From positions 62,001-126,000 of the forward strand of contig NZ_JANUCT010000007.1 in NCBI RefSeq assembly GCF_024808875.1: a stretch of 64,000 nucleotides of DNA, in the 5' to 3' direction. Below, in pieces: positions 8,344 through 16,654 of the stretch. The stretch comes from Methylohalomonas lacus (GTDB lineage Bacteria > Pseudomonadota > Gammaproteobacteria > Methylohalomonadales > Methylohalomonadaceae). A program made the translations under genes and the position numbers. A model generated the notes under the pieces. That model saw only the letters and a program-made list of their open reading frames with translations. It made no database searches and was not told the DNA's origin. Numbering within the stretch: position 1 is the first letter of the stretch; every line of letters starts with the position of its first letter.

Positions 8344-9186
8344 TTGAGCGATCAGACAAATCATCCGCGCATCGCGTTTATCGGCTGCGGCAACATGGGC
8401 GCCAGCCTGATCGGCGGCCTGGTTACCAGCGGCTATCCGGCCAACCGGATCACCGCGGCCGACCCGGATCCGGAAAAGCGCACGGTCATGGTCAACCGCC
8501 ACGGCATTGCCGCCTACGACGACAATGCCACCGCCTGCGCCGGCGCCGCCGCCGTGGTCCTGGCGGTCAAACCCCAGGTGCTCCGCGAGACACTGCAGCC
8601 GCTGGCCGCCAGGTTGCGCGGCAGCGACACAGTCATCATCTCGGTCGCCGCCGGCATCGATTCGGCGGCCATCGACCGCTGGCTGGGCGGTAACGCCGCG
8701 GTGGTACGCGCCATGCCGAACACGCCGGCGCTGATCGGCGCGGGGGCAACCGGCCTGTTCGCCAATGATCAGGTCAGCAGCCGCCAAAAGCAGCTGGCCG
8801 ACACCATTATGCAGGCCGGTGGCCTGACCCTGTGGCTGACGGACGAGTCACTGATCGACGCCGTCACCGCCATCTCCGGCAGCGGCCCGGCCTATTTCTT
8901 CTTCTTCATCGAGGCACTGGAGCACGCCGGTATCGAGCTCGGTCTGACCGCCGAACAGGCCCGGCAGTTGGCGTTGCAGACCGCCTTTGGGGCAGCCCGC
9001 ATGGCGCACGAGTCGGATGTCGACGCCGCCGCTCTGCGCGAGCGCGTCACCTCGCCCGGCGGCACCACCGAACAGGCGCTGAAGCAGCTCAGCGACGGCG
9101 GCCTTGAAAACCTCATCCAGCAGGCCGCCACCGCAGCCCGTGACCGTGCGCGCGAACTCGCCGCCACGCTGGGCGGCGAAAGCTAG
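8344..9186 (+). CDS. proC: Pyrroline-5-carboxylate reductase
   Basis: 280 residues. ProC catalyses the last step of proline synthesis, NAD(P)H reduction of 1-pyrroline-5-carboxylate. The N-terminal Rossmann fold shows IAFIGCGNMGASLIGGL, then VVLAVKPQVL and VRAMPNTPALIGAGATGL. The C-terminal dimerisation domain holds AISGSGPAYFFFFIEAL and the family signature LRERVTSPGGTTEQAL. The start is a TTG at 8344, because the Rossmann strand begins only eight residues later and the next ATG would remove it; AGGAG lies 11 nt upstream. It sits in the yggS-proC-yggT-yggU group. Confidence 0.97.
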   Translation: MSDQTNHPRIAFIGCGNMGASLIGGLVTSGYPANRITAADPDPEKRTVMVNRHGIAAYDDNATACAGAAAVVLAVKPQVLRETLQPLAARLRGSDTVIISVAAGIDSAAIDRWLGGNAAVVRAMPNTPALIGAGATGLFANDQVSSRQKQLADTIMQAGGLTLWLTDESLIDAVTAISGSGPAYFFFFIEALEHAGIELGLTAEQARQLALQTAFGAARMAHESDVDAAALRERVTSPGGTTEQALKQLSDGGLENLIQQAATAARDRARELAATLGGES

Positions 9187-9212
9187 GCAGCCCGGGATCG
9201 GCAAAGCACATC

Positions 9213-9548
9213 ATGCTGGGAACACTGCTCAAAGCCGGCGCCCTGTTCATTGTCGCCAACCTGCTGCTTACCCTGGTGCCGATCCACGATTTTGACCCGA
9301 CGTCGATCTGGACATTGCTGCTGCCGCTGGCCGTGGCCGGCGGCTTTTTCATACATCAGCTGCTGACCCGTGCCTGCCCGCATTGCGACAGCAATTTCGC
9401 GCTCCAGCGGCAGACGACCCGCCGCGAAATCGTTGTGGAACGGCCCGCATTGTTAAAGTACCGTTGCCGATTCTGCGGCGAAACCAGTTACCTGGAAGCC
9501 AGCTATGGCGGTAATCCGGGTGGTGGTGCCGGTGGTGGCGGGTGCTAG
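9213..9548 (+). CDS. Small membrane protein with a four-cysteine zinc-ribbon-like motif
   Basis: 111 residues, family not recognised. Two hydrophobic segments (about 4-22 and 32-52) are followed by a soluble tail with CPHC and, 31 residues on, CRFC. This C-x2-C...C-x2-C layout resembles a zinc ribbon. The tail ends in a Gly-rich stretch (GGNPGGGAGGGGC). It starts 26 bp after proC and ends 37 bp before yggT, so it is part of this operon, although I do not recall a gene here in the Pseudomonas arrangement. A cytoplasmic metal-binding domain on a two-helix anchor is the reasonable reading. Confidence 0.7.
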   Translation: MLGTLLKAGALFIVANLLLTLVPIHDFDPTSIWTLLLPLAVAGGFFIHQLLTRACPHCDSNFALQRQTTRREIVVERPALLKYRCRFCGETSYLEASYGGNPGGGAGGGGC

Positions 9549-9585
9549 CCGCGCCGTTTGAATATGACAGAATAGGAACCCGATC

Positions 9586-10173
9586 ATGAGCTACTTTCTT
9601 CAGGCACTGATTTTCCTGGTCCAGACACTGTTCGGCCTGTACCTGATTGCGCTGCTGCTGCGTTTCCTGATGCAGCTGTCGCGCGCCGATTTCCGTAATC
9701 CGATCGCCGGCGTTCTGGTGCAGATCACCAATCCGGTATTGCGGCCGCTGCGCCAGCTGATCCCCGGCTTCAGCGGTATCGACTGGGCGCTGGTACTGCT
9801 GATACTGGCAGTACAGCTGGCCGAGATCGTCATCGTCACCCTGCTGGGCGGCGGTGTCGCACCCGCCCTGCCGGGCCTGTTACTGCTGGCCGTCGGCCGC
9901 GTCCTGCAGCTGGTCGTCTACATTTACATCGTCGTCATCCTGATCGAGGTCATTCTCAGCTGGGTCAATCCGCACGCCCACAACGCCGCCACCGTGCTGG
10001 TCTACAGCCTCAGCGACCCGATCCTGCGGCCGGCACGGCGCATGCTGCCGCCCATGGGCGGGCTGGACCTGTCGCCCCTGATCGTGCTCATCGTCCTCAA
10101 TCTGCTGCTCATCGTGCTGGTCGCGCCGATCCTCGACAACGCCTACAGCCTGCTCGGGCAACGCCTGCCGTGA
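9586..10173 (+). CDS. yggT: YggT family integral membrane protein
   Basis: 195 residues with two copies of the YggT unit. Each copy has a hydrophobic helix, then a conserved FRNPIAGVLVQITNPVLRPLR-type or SWVNPHAHNAATVLVYSLSDP-type segment, and a second helix. E. coli YggT has the same duplicated architecture. Its relatives have been linked to cell division or envelope growth in cyanobacteria and chloroplasts and to osmotic stress in E. coli; the mechanism is unknown. The stop codon overlaps the GTG of the next gene (GTGA), indicating translational coupling. Confidence 0.93.
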   Translation: MSYFLQALIFLVQTLFGLYLIALLLRFLMQLSRADFRNPIAGVLVQITNPVLRPLRQLIPGFSGIDWALVLLILAVQLAEIVIVTLLGGGVAPALPGLLLLAVGRVLQLVVYIYIVVILIEVILSWVNPHAHNAATVLVYSLSDPILRPARRMLPPMGGLDLSPLIVLIVLNLLLIVLVAPILDNAYSLLGQRLP

Positions 10174-10478
10174 ATCCCGCTGCCTGGTACCGCTGGCGCG
10201 CGGATCAGCTGCTGCTCGACTGCCGGCTGAAACCACGCGGCCGGGCGAACCGTGTGCTCGGCCTGCGTCAGGGCCGGCTGCAGGTCCAGGTCAAGGCACC
10301 GCCGGTCGATGGCAAGGCCAACGCCGCGCTGTGCAGCCTGCTGGCGACCGAATTCCAGCTGCCCCGACAGCACGCCGAGCTCGTCAGCGGTGCCCGCGGC
10401 CCGAACAAAACCGTTGCCCTGCACCAGCCCGCGGTTCTGCCGGACTGGTTCAGCGAACTCAGCCAGTCGCCGGCCTGA
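10170..10478 (+). CDS. yggU: DUF167 (YggU) family protein
   Basis: 102 residues of the small alpha/beta DUF167 family: LLLDCRLKPRGRANRVLGL, then the conserved LQVQVKAPPVDGKANAAL and an ending FQLPRQHAELVSGARGPNKTV. The function of the family is unknown. The GTG start at 10170 overlaps the yggT stop codon by 4 nt (GTGA). It is the last gene of the yggS-proC-yggT-yggU set and precedes metX by 70 bp. Confidence 0.93.
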   Translation: MNPAAWYRWRADQLLLDCRLKPRGRANRVLGLRQGRLQVQVKAPPVDGKANAALCSLLATEFQLPRQHAELVSGARGPNKTVALHQPAVLPDWFSELSQSPA

Positions 10479-10548
10479 ATACCGGTCTGCCGCGACACCC
10501 CGAACCGGCCAATAGTCGTTATAATGCACAGCTCATACTGACCGCGAC

Positions 10549-11706
10549 ATGAAGGAAGCCTTGTCAGCCAAACCCGCGCAGCCCGCGAATTCCGTCGGAC
10601 TGGTAAGCCCCAAGACGCAGCACTTCAACGAAGCGCTGACGCTGGAGTCCGGCTCGACACTAAACGGATTCGATCTCGTCTACGAAACCTACGGTCAGCT
10701 GAACGCCGACAAGAGCAACGCGATCCTGATCTGTCACGCCCTGAGCGGTGACCACCATGTCGCCGGCTACCACAGTGACAGCGACCGCAAGCCCGGCTGG
10801 TGGGATAGCTGCGTCGGCCCGGGCAAACCGATCGATACCGACAAGTACTTCGTCATCGCGCCGAACAATCTCGGCGGCTGCAGCGGCTCGACCGGCCCGA
10901 CCACCATGAACCCCGACACCGGCCAACCCTACGGTCCGGAATTTCCGATCGTCACGGTGGGCGACTGGGTGAAGAGCCAGGCCATGCTCGCCGACGTGCT
11001 CGGCATTGAACGCTGGGCGGCGGTCATCGGCGGCAGCCTCGGCGGTATGCAGGTCATGCAGTGGTCATTCGACTACCCGGACCGGATACGCAATGCCTTC
11101 GTCATCGCCGCGGCGCCGAAACTGTCGACCCAGAACATCGCCTTCAACGAGGTCGCCCGCCAGGCGATCATGAACGACCAGGACTTTCACGGCGGTCATT
11201 ACAACGAACACAACGTCGTGCCCAACCGCGGCCTGATGCTGGCCCGCATGCTCGGCCACATCACCTACCTGTCCGATGACGTGCTCGACGAAAAATTCGG
11301 CCGCGAGCTGCGCGATGGGCGCATCAAGTTCGGTTATGACGTCGAATTCCAGGTGGAAAGCTACCTGCGCTACCAGGGCCGTTCGTTCGTCGACCGCTTC
11401 GACGCCAACAGCTACCTGCTACTGACCAAGTGCCTGGATTACTTCGATCCGGCCAGCCGCTTCGGTTCGCTGGCCAGCGCGTTTCGCGGCGCAACCGCCA
11501 AGTTCTATGTCATCTCGTTCAGCAGCGACTGGCGCTTCTCGCCAGCGCGTTCGCGCGAGATTCTGCGCGCCCTGCTGGACGCCGACCAGGACGTCACTTA
11601 CGCGGAGATCGAATCGAAGCAGGGCCACGACTCGTTTCTCATGCCCATTCCGCGCTACCACGAAGTCCTGCGCACAGCGCTCAACCGGATCCATCGCAAG
11701 CTATGA
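10549..11706 (+). CDS. metX: Homoserine O-acyltransferase MetX
   Basis: 385 residues of the alpha/beta-hydrolase homoserine O-acyltransferases, the first committed step of methionine synthesis. The nucleophile elbow is GGSLGGMQ; the acid and His of the triad are in FSSDWRF and KQGHDSF. The oxyanion region [12 protein letters not shown] is intact. Acetyl- and succinyl-CoA users share this fold, and proteobacterial MetX paired with MetW is often a succinyltransferase, so the acyl donor is left open. The ATG at 10549 has no obvious ribosome site, whereas the TTG at 10561 is preceded by AAGGAAG and may be the real start. It overlaps metW by 4 nt. Confidence 0.95.
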   Translation: MKEALSAKPAQPANSVGLVSPKTQHFNEALTLESGSTLNGFDLVYETYGQLNADKSNAILICHALSGDHHVAGYHSDSDRKPGWWDSCVGPGKPIDTDKYFVIAPNNLGGCSGSTGPTTMNPDTGQPYGPEFPIVTVGDWVKSQAMLADVLGIERWAAVIGGSLGGMQVMQWSFDYPDRIRNAFVIAAAPKLSTQNIAFNEVARQAIMNDQDFHGGHYNEHNVVPNRGLMLARMLGHITYLSDDVLDEKFGRELRDGRIKFGYDVEFQVESYLRYQGRSFVDRFDANSYLLLTKCLDYFDPASRFGSLASAFRGATAKFYVISFSSDWRFSPARSREILRALLDADQDVTYAEIESKQGHDSFLMPIPRYHEVLRTALNRIHRKL

Positions 11707-12323
11707 GTGAAATGCAACTGCGCACCGACCAGGTTCTGATCGCTGAATGGATTCAGCCGAACGCGCGCGTACTCGATCTCGGTTGCGGCGACGGCACCCT
11801 GCTGACCTATCTGCACGAACAACGCCAGATCACTGGCTACGGCCTGGAGATCGATCCGGACAACATCACTGCCTGCATCGATCGCGGCGTCCCCGTAATG
11901 CAGTCTGACGTCGACGCCGGCCTATCCGACTTTGATGACGATTCATTCGACTACGTCATCATGACGCAGACCTTGCAGGCGGTGCACTATCCGCATGAAG
12001 TACTCAATGAAATGCTGCGTGTTGGCCGCGAGGGCATCGTCACATTCCCGAACATGGGCCACTGGCGCGCACGCATGCAGGTCGCCCTGCGCGGCCGCAT
12101 GCCAATGACCATGGCACTGCCCTACAAGTGGTATAACTCACCCAACATTCACCTGTGTTCCGTGCGCGACTTCGAGGCCCTGTGCGAGGAAGAGGGCATT
12201 GAAGTGCTGGAATGCACGACGGTCGATCACGCGCATCGCACCAGCCTCGGCATGCGACTGCTGCCCAGCCTGCTCGGCGAGATCGCCATCTATCGCTTCC
12301 GCCGCGAGGCCGGACTTGGGTGA
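11703..12323 (+). CDS. metW: MetW, methyltransferase-like partner of MetX
   Basis: 206 residues with a class I SAM-methyltransferase fold: [14 protein letters not shown] (motif I), [10 protein letters not shown] and [13 protein letters not shown]. MetW is needed in many Proteobacteria for methionine synthesis with MetX and appears to act as its partner. The ATG at 11703 overlaps the metX stop (ATGA). The open frame extends upstream through metX to 11430, but that part is an antiphase shadow. The TGA stop lies inside the first unit of the GGTGATT tandem repeat, so changes in repeat number do not alter the protein. Confidence 0.95.
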   Translation: MSEMQLRTDQVLIAEWIQPNARVLDLGCGDGTLLTYLHEQRQITGYGLEIDPDNITACIDRGVPVMQSDVDAGLSDFDDDSFDYVIMTQTLQAVHYPHEVLNEMLRVGREGIVTFPNMGHWRARMQVALRGRMPMTMALPYKWYNSPNIHLCSVRDFEALCEEEGIEVLECTTVDHAHRTSLGMRLLPSLLGEIAIYRFRREAGLG

Positions 12324-12381
12324 TTGGTGATTGGTGATTGGTGATTGGTGATTGGTGATTGGTGATTGGTGATTGGTGATT
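12319..12381. repeat. Tandem repeat (GGTGATT)x9
   Basis: Nine perfect copies of the 7-bp unit GGTGATT, 63 bp in all, starting on the last codon and stop of metW. They end in an A-rich tract (ttaaaaaaag). Related but imperfect units on the opposite strand occur near 12625-12652 at the 3' end of xth (aatcactaatcaccag, accaatc). Perfect identity of all nine copies suggests recent slippage. Confidence 0.95.
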
Positions 12382-12459
12382 TAAAAAAAGTGACCGGCAC
12401 CGTTTCAGTGTCAAGGAAAAATTCAATCTCAATAACCAATTAACCAGTGAGCCACATCC

Positions 12460-12546
12460 GTAGGAGGCCCGACCTCGGGCCGAACAGAAAACCGATTATG
12501 CCGTGATATCTAAACCTTTACTTCGCGGCGGGGTCGCCGCTCCTAC
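12460..12546. repeat. GTAGGAG...CTCCTAC dispersed element, copy 1
   Basis: The element begins gtaggaggcccgacctcggg and ends ttcgcggcggggtcgccgct followed by cctac, with 7-bp terminal inverted repeats GTAGGAG/CTCCTAC and internal GC-rich palindromes (GGCCCG..CGGGCC and GCGGC..GCCGC). A shorter relative is at 20953-21018. It resembles REP-type elements. The rest of the metW-xth gap (12382-12641) shows no gene, and both flanking genes converge on it, so it may also serve as a bidirectional stem-loop end. Confidence 0.7.
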
Positions 12547-12641
12547 CTGCCCCATCAAGGGGGAAGAAGCTGAAGTGCACTTCGCGCTGTTGGTTGATGC
12601 ACTCACACAAAGGGCGGGCTTCGCCAATCACTAATCACCAG

Positions 12642-13415
12642 TTACCAATCAACCTCATAATCGATCGTCAACGGCGCATGATCGGAAAAACGTGCCTCCC
12701 GGTAAATGGAAGCATCCCGAATCGCGTCCTGCAGACCCGGTGAGACGATCTGGTAGTCGATACGCCAGCCGACGTTCTTGCTCCAGGCCTGGCCGCGGTT
12801 TGACCACCAGGTGTATTCATCTGCGGACTGGTTGACCCTGCGGAACGCGTCGACGTAGCCGACCCTATCGAACAGTTTATCCAGCCAGGCGCGCTCTTCC
12901 GGCAGAAAGCCGGAGTTCTTCTGGTTGCTGCGCCAGTTTCTGATGTCGTTTTTCGTATGGGCGATGTTCCAGTCACCGCATATGATGAACTCGCGTTTCT
13001 GGCGCCGCATGCGGCGAAACAGATCCATGAAGTAATCCAGGCACTCGTACTTGATGTCCTGACGTACGTCGCCGGTCGTGCCCGACGGCAGATACAGGGA
13101 TATGACGCTGAGCTTGCCGAAATCGGCACGGATGTAGCGGCCCTCGTCGTCCGCCCGCGGCCAGCCGAGCGTATCGTGAACCTTGTCCGGCTGGCGCCTG
13201 CAGTACAGTGCCACACCGCTGTAGCCGGGCTTTTGCGCATCGCGGAAATAGCCGTAATAGCCGTCCGGCTGGCGGATGTCATCCACCAGCTGATGCACCT
13301 GGGCCTTGGTTTCCTGTATACAGACGACATCGGCGCCCTGCTGCGGCAGCCAGTCGAAGAAACCCTTGCGGTGGGCCGCGCGGATGCCGTTGGCATTGAG
13401 TGTCATGACACGCAT
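12642..13415 (-). CDS. xth: Exodeoxyribonuclease III family protein at the crc locus
   Basis: 257 residues of the ExoIII/AP-endonuclease family. The catalytic residues of active enzymes are all visible: Asn in LNANGIR, Glu in CIQETKAQ, Asp-Trp-Asn in CGDWNIAH, Asp in GWRIDYQ and the His of SDHAPLTIDY. The gene is divergent from pyrE, which is where Pseudomonas carries crc, the catabolite-repression protein that is an ExoIII homologue with degenerate active-site residues. Here the residues are intact, so a DNA-repair nuclease (3'-5' exonuclease, AP endonuclease) is expected. AAGGA precedes the ATG. It could be called xthA or a crc orthologue with a retained active site. Confidence 0.9.
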   Translation of the reverse strand: MRVMTLNANGIRAAHRKGFFDWLPQQGADVVCIQETKAQVHQLVDDIRQPDGYYGYFRDAQKPGYSGVALYCRRQPDKVHDTLGWPRADDEGRYIRADFGKLSVISLYLPSGTTGDVRQDIKYECLDYFMDLFRRMRRQKREFIICGDWNIAHTKNDIRNWRSNQKNSGFLPEERAWLDKLFDRVGYVDAFRRVNQSADEYTWWSNRGQAWSKNVGWRIDYQIVSPGLQDAIRDASIYREARFSDHAPLTIDYEVDW

Positions 13416-13495
13416 GGACTGTTCCTTATAGTGACAGCCGGTTATGATAACGAATCAACGAACACATTCATCCCTTCGATCGGATCAGCCACCCC

Positions 13496-14152
13496 ATGCA
13501 GGACCCCAGCAGCAATTATCGCCAGGAATTTCTCGAATTCGCGCTTGAACGCCAGGCCCTGTGCTTCGGCGAATTCACCCTGAAGTCGGGTCGCCAGAGC
13601 CCGTACTTTTTCAACAGCGGCCTGTTCAACAGCGGTGCGGCACTGGCGCGGCTGGGGGCGTTCTACGCCCGCGCGATCATCGCCAGCGGCGTCGAATTCG
13701 ACATGCTATTCGGTCCGGCCTACAAGGGCATTCCGCTGGCCTCGGCGGTCGCCATCGCGCTGGCCGAACAGCACGATCGCGACGTGCCGTACTGCTTCAA
13801 CCGCAAGGAAGCCAAGGATCATGGCGAGGGCGGTATTCTGCTGGGCGCACCACTGGCCGGCCGGGTGCTGATTATCGATGACGTCATCTCCGCCGGCACC
13901 TCGGTCAACCTGTCGGTAGAGCTGATGCGCGAGGCCGGCGCCATACCGGCGGGCGTCGCCATTTCCCTGGACCGGCAGGAAAAGGGCAGCGGCGAACGCT
14001 CGGCGGTACAGGAAGTCGAGCAGCGCCACGGCCTGCAGGTGATCAGCATCGCCGCGCTCAGCGACCTGGTGGGTTTCCTGGAACAGCGGCCCGATTATAC
14101 CGATCGTCTGGCCGCCATCGCCGCCTATCGGCAAAGCTACGGTATTGATTGA
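13496..14152 (+). CDS. pyrE: Orotate phosphoribosyltransferase
   Basis: 218 residues. PyrE joins orotate and PRPP to give orotidine monophosphate in pyrimidine synthesis. The N-terminal signature [19 protein letters not shown] binds orotate, [11 protein letters not shown] contributes to the PRPP site, and the PRPP-binding loop is [29 protein letters not shown] is the flexible catalytic loop with the Lys-Glu pair. It is divergent from xth with 80 bp between, so promoters face away from each other. Confidence 0.97.
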   Translation: MQDPSSNYRQEFLEFALERQALCFGEFTLKSGRQSPYFFNSGLFNSGAALARLGAFYARAIIASGVEFDMLFGPAYKGIPLASAVAIALAEQHDRDVPYCFNRKEAKDHGEGGILLGAPLAGRVLIIDDVISAGTSVNLSVELMREAGAIPAGVAISLDRQEKGSGERSAVQEVEQRHGLQVISIAALSDLVGFLEQRPDYTDRLAAIAAYRQSYGID

Positions 14153-14300
14153 ACCGTGACGCAGTTGGCAGTTCTATACTAGAGGTTGACGACAATGATC
14201 ACGGTACTGCTCAGGTAGACAGTTCATTCCATGATTTAGCGATTTTCTTTACAGGCCATTACAAATCGGGGGGACCTCGGTCGAGGGCGATTCAAGGCTT

Positions 14301-14936
14301 ATGAATAACAAAAGATTCAAACGATCACTGGCGACGCTGCTTGCCGCGGTACTTGCCGCGATGTTGCTCGGTCAGCCGGTAACGGCGAGCATTAAATGCT
14401 GGACCAACGACGAGGGTGTGCGCGAATGCGGCAACAGCGTACCGCCGGAATACGCCCAGCAGGGTCACAGCGAACTCAGCGAGCAGGGCATCGTCATCGA
14501 CCGCAAGGAACGCGCCAAAACCGACGAGGAACTGGCCGAGCAGCGCCGGCAGGCGGAAATCGCCGCCGAACGTGAACGCGAACTGCAGCGCCAGCGGCGC
14601 CACGATTCCATCCTGTTACAGACCTTCAGCAGTGAGCGCGACATCATCACCGCACGCGACGCCAAGCTGTCTGCCATGGACGGCCAGATCGCCCTGGCCC
14701 AAAGCCGCATTGAAAAACTGCGCGAGGATCTGGACAAGCGCGAGACCAAGGCCGCCTCGGCCGAACGCAGCGGCAGGGATCCGTCAGCGGATCTACTTGA
14801 GGATATTGCCTCGCTCAGGCGCCAGATCCGCAGCAACCAGACCTTTATCGAGGAAACCCGCGCCGATCAGGACGAACTGCGCGAAATCTACAACAAGGAC
14901 CTGGAACGCTTCCGCGAGCTGAAGGCGAAAGAATAA
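14301..14936 (+). CDS. Exported DUF4124-like coiled-coil protein
   Basis: 211 residues. A signal peptide (Lys/Arg-rich start, then LLAAVLAAMLLGQPVTA) precedes a short segment IKCWTNDEGVRECGNSVPP that resembles the DUF4124 motif (W-T-D-x-x-G...PP). From about residue 70 to the end the chain is almost continuously charged heptads rich in Glu, Arg, Gln and Ala, predicted as a long coiled coil. It should be periplasmic. The function of this family is unknown. It sits 148 bp after pyrE, so it likely has its own promoter, and it converges with slmA. Confidence 0.75.
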   Translation: MNNKRFKRSLATLLAAVLAAMLLGQPVTASIKCWTNDEGVRECGNSVPPEYAQQGHSELSEQGIVIDRKERAKTDEELAEQRRQAEIAAERERELQRQRRHDSILLQTFSSERDIITARDAKLSAMDGQIALAQSRIEKLREDLDKRETKAASAERSGRDPSADLLEDIASLRRQIRSNQTFIEETRADQDELREIYNKDLERFRELKAKE

Positions 14937-14967
14937 AGGCAGGCGAGCTACACGCGCGACGCAGCAA

Positions 14968-15573
14968 CTAGCCGTCGCGGAACAGACCCTGTGCCAGTAG
15001 CGGCCACTGCTCGCTCCAGTAGCGGGTCGGTTTATCGCTGAAACCGCTACGCGCGTACTGGCTCAGCTTGCCTTCGATCAGGGCCAGCATGGTATCGGCC
15101 GCGGCATCGATGCTGACCGCGGCACGTTCACCGCCACTGAGGTTGGCCTCACGCAGACTCTGTTTCAGTTGTGTGCGAATGCGCTCGAAAAACTGGCCGA
15201 CGCGCACGCGCAGGCGATCATTCTCGCCGACCAGCGCCTCGCCCAGCAGAATGCGCGTAATGCCGGGATTGTGCTCGGCAAAACCGAGCACGACCTGAAC
15301 GATCTTTTCGCAACGATCGCGGACACCGTTTTCCTGCACCAGGATCTTGCTGATCAGGCCGAACACGCTCTCCTCGGCAAAGTCGATCAATGCCTCGAAC
15401 ATCTTCGCCTTGCTGGCAAAGTGGCGATACAGCGCCGCTTCGGAAACCCCCACGGCCTTGGCCAGACCGGCAGTGGTAATACGCGAACCGGGATGGGTTT
15501 CCAGTTCGCGGGCCAGCGTCTCCAGGATTTGCTGGCGACGATTCGGCTTGTTCTTCTGTTCGCTTTCGGACAC
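14968..15573 (-). CDS. slmA: Nucleoid occlusion factor SlmA (TetR family)
   Basis: A 201-residue protein when started at the GTG at 15573, which has GGAGGAG 4 nt upstream; a longer frame begins at 15624. The length then matches SlmA (about 198 aa). It has a TetR-type HTH (RITTAGLAKAVGVSEAALYRHFASKAKMFEAL) and a C-terminal domain with NPGITRILLGEALVGENDRLR and QYARSGFSDKPT, characteristic of SlmA. SlmA binds specific chromosomal sites and blocks FtsZ-ring formation over unsegregated DNA. It is downstream of argB on the same strand, 67 bp apart. Confidence 0.9.
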   Translation of the reverse strand: MSESEQKNKPNRRQQILETLARELETHPGSRITTAGLAKAVGVSEAALYRHFASKAKMFEALIDFAEESVFGLISKILVQENGVRDRCEKIVQVVLGFAEHNPGITRILLGEALVGENDRLRVRVGQFFERIRTQLKQSLREANLSGGERAAVSIDAAADTMLALIEGKLSQYARSGFSDKPTRYWSEQWPLLAQGLFRDG

Positions 15574-15640
15574 CGGCTCCTCCCTCACAGCACCGTCTGA
15601 ATTCCCGCCGGACACGCTGGGCATGCCCGACCATTAACGT

Positions 15641-16651
<1,011 letters not shown>

Positions 16652-16654
16652 CTA

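Noticed and set aside
11430-11702. Upstream extension of metW within metX
   Set aside because: MetW motifs begin at the ATG at 11703, which overlaps the metX stop as in other genomes.
12319-12381. CRISPR-like array
   Set aside because: Units are 7 bp and adjacent; there are no spacers and no cas genes.
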